64,000 bases of DNA from Parasponia andersonii. Lineage: Eukaryota > Streptophyta > Magnoliopsida > Rosales > Cannabaceae. This document shows, piece by piece, positions 57,106 through 64,000 of the stretch. The stretch is from assembly GCA_002914805.1 (NCBI GenBank), contig JXTB01000051.1:1338404-1402403 (forward strand), in the 5' to 3' direction. How positions within the stretch are numbered: position 1 is the stretch's first letter; every line of letters begins with the position of its first letter. The notes under the pieces are model-generated. The model was not told the origin of the DNA and did no database searches. It saw nothing but the letters and a program-made list of their open reading frames with translations. Both the position numbers and the translations under genes were made by a program.

Positions 57106-58505
57106 ATTAATTTTGGGGTTTTATTTTTTATATACCTTGAATTTTGACACATTGTTTAAATTGTATCTTATATTTTCGTTATTATCAACATTAATCTTTA
57201 TATTAAAATCTATTACAAATTTATACCGTGATACTAATTTAGAACAGTTAATTATAAATATATCATTGGAAAAATTGAAAATAAACTATATAAAATCTGA
57301 TCCTGCAGAGAATAAGTTTACGAAATCATCTTAGTGAATTAATTGCTTTAAATTAGTATTATGGTATAAATTTGTAACAAATATTAAATCTAAAGATCAA
57401 ATAACCAAAACAAAAGATACAAACTAAACAAAGTATCAAAATACAAGTTATAAAAGTGATATTATCCATTAATTTTTTCCCTAGATAAATAACCGAGCAA
57501 TACTTTTATTTATATAGGGACAAAAATAATTAGGAAAATTAGGGTAATTAGCAAGAATTCCTTTTTTTAAAACTCTTTCCAAAGTACTTATTTTACGCTG
57601 TCGAGTATTATCAATCGAGTTATAACTTTAAAAAACTAATTTGTAAATAGTACTTTTAAAAAGTAGATCATTTTTTAAAAAGTGCTCTTCCGAAAATTAG
57701 ACTGTACTTTTTGCAAAGCAACCCAAAACATGCAAGACAATATGATTATCTTAAAAGTCTTACAACATACGGATCCACGAAATTCTGTAATAAATTTCCA
57801 CACCTGACTTTATTTTGAAATCCACTAATTTAATGGCAGACTTGTAACATAATATATTGATTGAGATCTTCAAACTCTCAAAGTCGTATTGCTAAGTTTA
57901 AAATTGTATCACACTTTGACATATGTGATTCACAATACTTCCATAATTTTGGGCCGTCAAATATCCATGAAAAGACAATTTCTTATGTTGAGATCTGTAT
58001 GATTACAAACTTAAAAAAAATAAAAAATAAAAAAANTATCTAGTGTCCTGACTATTGACCTTTTTATTTTTTATTATTTATTTTGTTTTATTATCATTAT
58101 TTTTTTAACGAGTTAAAAAGTGAGTGCGAACAACCATAACATTAAAGCTAATTAATTTGTTCGAGCGTCAGCATAATATATCCTATCTTTAAATGATTGA
58201 TACCAATATTGATATACGAGAACGAGTACAATATATATATATATATATATATATCAACAACAAAGAATGAAAAGAACGAAAGTCACAATATAGTCTTCAC
58301 GATCCTGTTTATATTTACACAAATTATGTTTAACTAATATAATATTAAACGTAAAATATATTAGTTAAATTATAAGCCAAACCGGACTGTAAACTACGTT
58401 CAATCTTTTATATATATACCACTCACTTTTTCCACACGAAGGAATCAAGCCCACGGATTGCATGCTCTGGTAGGATTTATCTAAGTGGTTAAGTCATAGT
58501 GCCTA

Positions 58506-60874
58506 TGTTACGACCGAAAATTCAAGGCCATGACTTTTAGTAAATTTAGTGAAAACAGTGATAAACAGAAATTTTTAAATTTTTTAGAAAAAATCGAGTA
58601 CTTAAAATTTAAGTTTTAATCTTCAAGAGTAAGTAAATTTTAATATTTGACCAACTCAAGAAATTATAACATTATCTACTAGTTTTAAATTTTCAAGGTA
58701 TTTTTAATTTTAAATTTAGAGAAATGATAAATAATAAATTATAGAAACTTTTTATTTAAATCATTAAGTTTAATGAAAGTGTTCAATTTAAACGATAGGC
58801 CCATAGATAAAATAATTTTCATAAAATCATTTCTATATCTAAGTACTTGATTAAATATCGAAATCATCCTCATACACCCACTCAGTAAATATACTACTAA
58901 TGGCTAAATAAATTTGACTTAGAAAAGGGGGAAATGATACAGAGTACGAACCAACCGAGGATTGGAATTGCAAGCATATGCCAAACATGTTTGCCAAGCC
59001 ATCAGAATAATTACCACAAAGTAAGTCAACACCTGAAATGGGAGGAAGTAGGGAGTGAGCACGTGAATGCTCAGTAGAAAACTCAATTACCTTTTTGGGA
59101 AATTTTTTTTTAGTAATTCTCAATACAACTACATGGTTAGTAGTTCTGGAAAATATTTTAATAAATATGGAGCATTCGAAATATATATAGAAAATCTTTA
59201 CAAAAAATCATGCTCAAACCAAAACCAGATATCCAGGTCAAAACATATAAAAGTCTCAATTAAAATAAACATAATGCACATCACATAAATCAACACTTCA
59301 CATGAGTTCTCATCCTCTCATTACAACTAGAACAACTTATACTACATGTATTGAGTGATCTCTGCTTAACATCTATCTCTGAAAATCGGAGAGACACCCA
59401 TGTGTCAACTCCTACCGAACCGGAGGGGCACCGAATACCTACGCCTACTCAATGGAGATTGTTAGAAGACAAACCCCGCACGGGTTTATGGGTTCTCACC
59501 GAAGGCGGGTGTACTAGTCCGCCTACTACAATACCGTGATATCTAAGACGACTCTCATGCATGATCATATAAAATGTGCAATATATATAGAGTCTCAAAC
59601 AACCATGCAATGGTTTAACATTCTAGACATGCTCTGATTTTTAATTAAAATCCATTTTGTACTTTAAAATCCAAGAGTACAATTTCTATGGTTTTACCAA
59701 ATTCCAAGTATAAAAACTTGTATAAAATCATATTTAAAAATATCTAGAGCAGTCCACAATGTTTCACAAATTCATAGTTCATTTAAAATAACTGTTCAAA
59801 ATAAATTCAAATTTCATTGAAAATAATAGAAAACAAGGAAATTGAATCCCCTACCTCAATTGTGTATTCAAATAGTGCTACGGAGCTACAGAGAAAGTTT
59901 GGGGTCATTCGGGTATCGTTTGGAAGGTCAGGCATCATTTTAGAGCCTTTGGTCGATAGGTTTGAAAACTCGATTTTCAATCGGAGCTTCAGATTGTTAA
60001 ACGGACTTCACCACTGAATTCAGAGCACTCAAAAACACTAGGTTAGATATATAGTTCAACTGATTCGAGCTCGGGCCGAACCCAGGCCCACAGCACACAA
60101 AACGAGACGATCAAAGCCGTTAGATTTAGATTTTCTTGCCTGTCTCTAAATATAGACAATATATATATATATCAAAATTTTTGTTTTCACGAGTACATCA
60201 CAAATATGAAGTTTATTTTACGATCTAACGGTCGGATTGAAAATTTTAAATATAAAACGAAAATAGCTCAAAATTAATAAAAATGGCAAAATTCAATCCG
60301 GACAATATTGAGTCAAGATATATATACCATGTTGAAGATTGTGACGAGACGAGTTGAACCCAACTGGTTTCACGGCGAAACATCACCGGAATCAGCGCTA
60401 GCGAGCTTCGAAAGCCGTAGCATTTTTCGGCTATTTCTGACGAACGGCGAGCTTTCAGGCAGCGGGACTTGCGGCGCGGTGATCGTCCTGAGCTGGGCTC
60501 TCTTCGCTAGCCGATAGCAGTCCTCGTCGATGTCGGGAAGAGCTTTGTCGGAGCAACGCTAGAAATCGGCATTTCTGGCTAGAGATCACTGGAAAATCGC
60601 GAGAGAGGAGAGAGAAGGTGAGCTGAGGGAAAATGATGCAGGCCACGTGTCTGCTTTTAAAATGGTAGTGCAATTTTTATAAAAATTGCACATAAATCCC
60701 TAATTTTAAATTATTATTTCAAAATAGTTCTTCAGTTTTGCAAATTAGTCCCTCTATTAAAATTTTTTCAAATTAACCCAAAATTTAAATTTTTTAATTC
60801 AATTTATATATCTATATATATTTATATATTTTCAAAAGACTAAAATACTCTTCCAAAATTTAAGGGTTTTTACA
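58506..60874 (-). repeat. Solo LTR of a Tekay-like family, minus strand
   Basis: 2369 bp. In + orientation it runs TGTTACGACC...GGGTTTTTACA, and the minus strand starts TGTAAAAACCC like the LTR at 37823. Perfect 5-bp target duplications GCCTA flank it (58501-58505 and 60875-60879). Inner landmarks shared with the 37823-39987 LTR include, on the minus strand, GACACATGGGTGTCTC, CCCGTGCGGGGTTT and CGTCTCGTCAC. There is no internal coding region, PBS or PPT, so it is the product of LTR-LTR recombination. It ends 425 bp before the caleosin start codon and its own transcription would run away from that gene. Confidence 0.88.
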
Positions 60875-60879
60875 GCCTA

Positions 60880-61170
60880 ATTCCAGTTAATGTCATGTTT
60901 TCAACACATGATGTTTAGGACCACCTTCCCACTACGTTTCCTTTTAAAGGGTTATCATTTAAATATATGTAAAAAAAGATACATTTAGATATATATTCTT
61001 ATATATTGTTTTTTTTTTTTTTAAAAAAAAGATCACGTACGTTAGAATAAGCCGCGTGGAGTTTCCAATGCTTGTAAGTCACAATATTTATTAATATAAT
61101 CATTTCAATCCAATCTTCGAGGCCTTTATATTCCGAAGTGTACTACTTGTTACCCCAAAACATAATCCTC
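60880..61170 (+). promoter_or_regulatory. Proximal upstream region of the caleosin gene
   Basis: About 290 bp lies between the solo LTR target duplication and the TATA box. It contains GATCACGTACGTTAG at 61031-61045, an ACGT-core element of ABRE/G-box-like form. Caleosins are often ABA- or stress-responsive, so this is a plausible site, but the assignment is inference. Confidence 0.35.
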
Positions 61171-61178
61171 TATATAAG
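61171..61178 (+). promoter_or_regulatory. TATA box of the caleosin gene
   Basis: TATATAAG lies 128 bp before the ATG and is followed by a CT-rich leader (TCTTTTCTTTTCTTTCTCC at about 61225-61243). This is the usual plant layout, with transcription probably starting near 61200. Confidence 0.6.
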
Positions 61179-61298
61179 TTTCATTCAGCTTCTCATAACT
61201 TCCTCCAAGGCCTTTATATCCGTCATCTTTTCTTTTCTTTCTCCGCTTAGGATCCTCAAATCTCTTTCTCTACAGTTCGATTCCAAGCCTTGAAAATC

Positions 61299-61783
61299 AT
61301 GGCCTCCTCTTCCAGCAAGACTCAACACGGTAAATTTCAATACTCTACGAGTTTTCTTTATAATTTGTATTAATGGTAAATCTATAAATGATGTGTGTAT
61401 ATTTATCTGTATGTGTGTTTGTGCAGAAGAAGGTGAGAAATTCGTGCCAAGTAACGAGTTCGTTCTGCAAAAGCATGCTGCATTCTTCGACCTGAATCAT
61501 GATGGCCTCATTTATCCTTGGGAGACTTTTCAAGGTTTCTGTTTATTTTTTTTAACTTAATAATATTTATTCAATTTCTGTATCTTTAGTCTATTAATAA
61601 TTTTTTTTTTCGTTTATTTCGTTTATTTTATTTTTGTTAACGTAGATTTCATTTAAGTAATGGGGCTTCTTCGGTTTCAATTTGTATAACAGGATTTCGT
61701 AAAATTGGGAGTGGTATCGCCTTGTCTACCATAGCTACACTCTTCATCAATATTACTCTAAGTGGCAAAACTCGCCCTGTATG

Positions 61784-61850
<67 letters not shown>

Positions 61851-63522
61851 TTCTCTCCCCCCAAAAAATGCATAGTTTTTTTGCTATAATTTACTAGTGA
61901 CGAAAATATTTGGTAAGTAGCTTCATAATTCATACAAATGTATAATGTTCCGTTTTTAGTTAACGAGAAATTGTCACAAATTTAATTTTGTTAGTATAAC
62001 TTTACCAACTTTAACATTGAGGATCCGAATTTCTTGTTGGTGTCATTTTTGAAGCAAAATATTACTTGAATTAAATGAAACTTAGATATGTTCTCGAAAT
62101 ATTATTTCAGATACACCAAACAAATCCAATATGTTTTTCCCCTTCTTTTATTCGGCAAAATATATATAAAAAAAATAGTAAATGAACTCGTGTACGTTGG
62201 TCGTCCCCGTTGGGCTACATAAATCCACACTACTTCTCTACTATCTACCGATTACTTATGATGTGAAAGTTCATATATAGGCAAATTGACTACAGATTAA
62301 TTAAGTCGCTATTACTCGTGATTGTTAGTTCTAGTTGTACTGCTAGCGTTAGATCGTGGCTCTACTCTCTCTTGTTATTAGTTTCATCATGGCTCAGCTA
62401 ATATTGCCTTTTTAATGTATAATTTGACTGGAACATTTTACTCGTATTGACCTGATTTATTTATAAATGCGGTGGTAAATTTCAGGGGAAATGTCCTAAT
62501 CTACTATTCCCAATTGAGATAAAAAACATTCAACGTGGCAAACATGGAAGTGACAGTGGTGCATATGACAGTGAAGGAAGGTAAATATCATACATTATAC
62601 ATATATACATACTTATGTATATAATACCACTTCATAGACCAAATAAAATTATATATATGTTTGTTGTACATTTTAATAGTTGCAGTTTAATTTGTTAAAT
62701 TCTGACAGAAATATTAGACTGCTAAACTTGTTTTGAAGATTCTTAAAATTTAGAATAATATATTATTGTTATTTGGAACATCGCATTTTTTTTTTAACCC
62801 GAAGGAATCTAAATCTGATGGTCATCAATTTTCTGATATATTTAATAAAAAAGGAGGAACGTTCTGTCAAAAATGACAAGATACAAAGAAATTGTATGAT
62901 ACATAACATTGGTTTGTTATTATTACTATTTAGTAATATTATTAGTCTTAAATACCCAAGGGTCGAAACATACCAAATATTTGCTTTCACCTTGTATTAA
63001 TTTGTTAAAGCAAAACAAATGCCAATTTCATTAATATATATAATAAGTAGAGCACATTAAATTTGCCACTTTTAATTGAGATTTTATTCTTAAATACTGA
63101 AGGTTTTTTTAATTTTCTTTCGTTAAGGTTCGTTCCTTCGAAGTTTGAAGAGATATTTGCAAAGCATGCACACACACATCCAGACGCATTGACTGGAAAA
63201 GAAGTAAGGCAGCTGTTAAGGGCCAATAGAACCGGCAATTTCCTCAACGGATGGTGGGTTGTTTTTTTTTTTTTTTTTCCCAATAATCTGTATATATATA
63301 TATACACACTTTAAGTTTCCATGAAACAAAATAATTAATATAAAAAATGTCAACATAATAAAATGCTGCAGGGTCGGTGCCACCGCTGAATGGTTTGTGC
63401 TATTTATACTTGCTAAGGACAAGAATGGACTTCTCACAAAGGACACAGTTAGGGCTGTTTATGATGGAAGCTTGTTTGAACGTTTGGAGAAGGAGCATTC
63501 ATCATCCAAAAAGAAAGAGTAA
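61299..63522 (+). CDS. PXG: Caleosin / peroxygenase, six coding exons
   Basis: Coding exons are 61299-61329, 61427-61534, 61693-61778, 62486-62580, 63128-63253 and 63372-63522. All introns are GT-AG and the total is 597 nt, giving 198 residues. Residues 22-47 read [16 protein letters not shown] then [10 protein letters not shown]: the conserved caleosin His followed by a single EF-hand loop (D32, N34, D36, E43). A hydrophobic stretch at about 53-69 is followed by P75-x3-P79...P84, a partial proline knot. Then come [20 protein letters not shown] and [43 protein letters not shown] and SLFERL. Caleosins are Ca2+-binding haem peroxygenases of lipid droplets and ER that use lipid hydroperoxides to oxygenate fatty acids. 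Length fits the short, non-seed class. The start is supported by the leader and by in-frame splicing of [10 protein letters not shown]. Confidence 0.95.
61787..61840 (+). repeat. (CT)n microsatellite in caleosin intron 3
   Basis: About 54 bp of uninterrupted CT, followed by imperfect CT to 61856, starting eight bases after the donor GTATGT of intron 3. Such dinucleotide runs vary in length between individuals. Confidence 0.92.
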
Positions 63523-64000
63523 TTTTCCAATTAGAATAATATAATTCAATAAATAATTATTTTTCAAAATGTTGAAAAATGAAACAAGTCATAACACAAT
63601 AGTTTTTCCTATAATTTTTTTTTCTTTTGCATACACGCAAAACTAGGTTGTTATATCAATTATGATGTATTGAAAGAAATCAGAACAATTAATTTTTCCG
63701 TTTTCGTTTACACCATTTTTTATTTTGTTTTTAATTTCTTGTATGCAGTTCTTCCGCTTAAAGAAAAGCATAACGATGGGGTCTCTTGTTGTTGTTCCCA
63801 CTACGTTAATGGTGTTTGGTTTCATATTGTAACTTGATTTTCATATATGTGTGACACTTAGTTTCAAGTCTTATATGCGTACATGTAGATGAAGTATGTC
63901 CTTAACGTGGAACTTGTTTGGCATTTCAATCTTCCTTTTTTGGGAAAAAAAAAAATCTTTTATGAAGAGAGGGATTTCAATCTTTTTATTCTTTCAAATT
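63523..64000 (+). other. Caleosin 3' UTR and downstream sequence
   Basis: AT-rich sequence after the TAA. AATAAT-like candidates for polyadenylation lie at about 63536-63560. No further gene starts before the end of the window. Confidence 0.5.

Larger units (their letters stand above)
55960..58505. other. AT-rich spacer with small tandem repeats
   Basis: No gene is supported. It includes two small duplications listed separately, an ambiguous base N at 58036, and a TA run at 58230-58254. A tRNA box A-like CTAAGTGGTTAAGTC lies at about 58479, just before the solo LTR. Confidence 0.4.

Noticed and set aside
59351..60673. Open frames in the solo LTR
   Set aside because: Non-coding LTR sequence. 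The apparent proteins have no homologous pattern in the related 37823-39987 LTR.
61649..61933. Minus-strand frame with repeated Glu-Arg
   Set aside because: It is a translation of the intronic CT microsatellite.
63005..63446. Minus-strand frames over caleosin exons 5 and 6
   Set aside because: Shadows of the + strand caleosin exons, with Lys/Tyr-rich microsatellite tails.

Overview
The window looks like nuclear DNA of a flowering plant, most likely a eudicot. It is AT-rich, has few genes and is full of LTR retrotransposons. Both recognisable host genes are intron-split plant families with GT-AG introns: a UEV1/Mms2-type ubiquitin-conjugating enzyme variant (exons between 7908 and 18408, + strand, 159 residues) and a caleosin/peroxygenase (61299-63522, + strand, 198 residues). 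Almost everything else is transposon-derived or unannotated AT-rich spacer.

Layout. 1-7640: spacer with an RNase H-fold pseudogene (640-1310), palindromic arrays resembling CACTA-type subterminal repeats (1857-2230 and 3832-4830) and a 661-bp direct duplication (5223-6515). 7640-18410: the UEV1 gene. Its 8.5-kb first intron holds a nearly complete antisense Ty3/gypsy element (10018-15200) with two LTRs, an initiator-Met PBS and a 5-bp target duplication AGATC. 19280-20310: an AT-rich tandem array with an apparently exact 206-bp duplication. 20424-25002: a Ty3/gypsy element with its 5' LTR, cut off inside integrase. There it meets, tail to tail, a minus-strand Tat-lineage fragment (25003-29412). 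29413-37531: AT-rich spacer with small repeats, a foldback MITE-like element and a G-box cluster.

37537-54070 is a nested structure. An outer Tat-lineage element on the + strand is bounded by TTATT duplications. Its 5' LTR is broken after 286 bp by a Tekay-like chromovirus (37823-45756). A deletion then fused the inner 3' LTR to the outer protease gene. The inner 3' LTR also contains a patch of its own integrase-coding sequence. Downstream of the outer pol lies an antisense, apparently intron-containing ORF with a coiled-coil C-terminus, like the extra antisense ORFs known from Tat elements such as Grande and Retand.

54076-64000: spacer with a SINE-like element, a MITE, microsatellites and a 2.37-kb solo LTR (58506-60874, minus strand, TSD GCCTA). 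The solo LTR is related to the Tekay-like LTR and ends 425 bp before the caleosin start codon.

No cooperating gene system is visible. UEV1 acts in Ubc13-dependent K63 ubiquitin chain formation, caleosin acts in lipid-droplet or membrane oxylipin metabolism, and the retroelement genes are mostly disabled by stops, frameshifts or catalytic-site changes.
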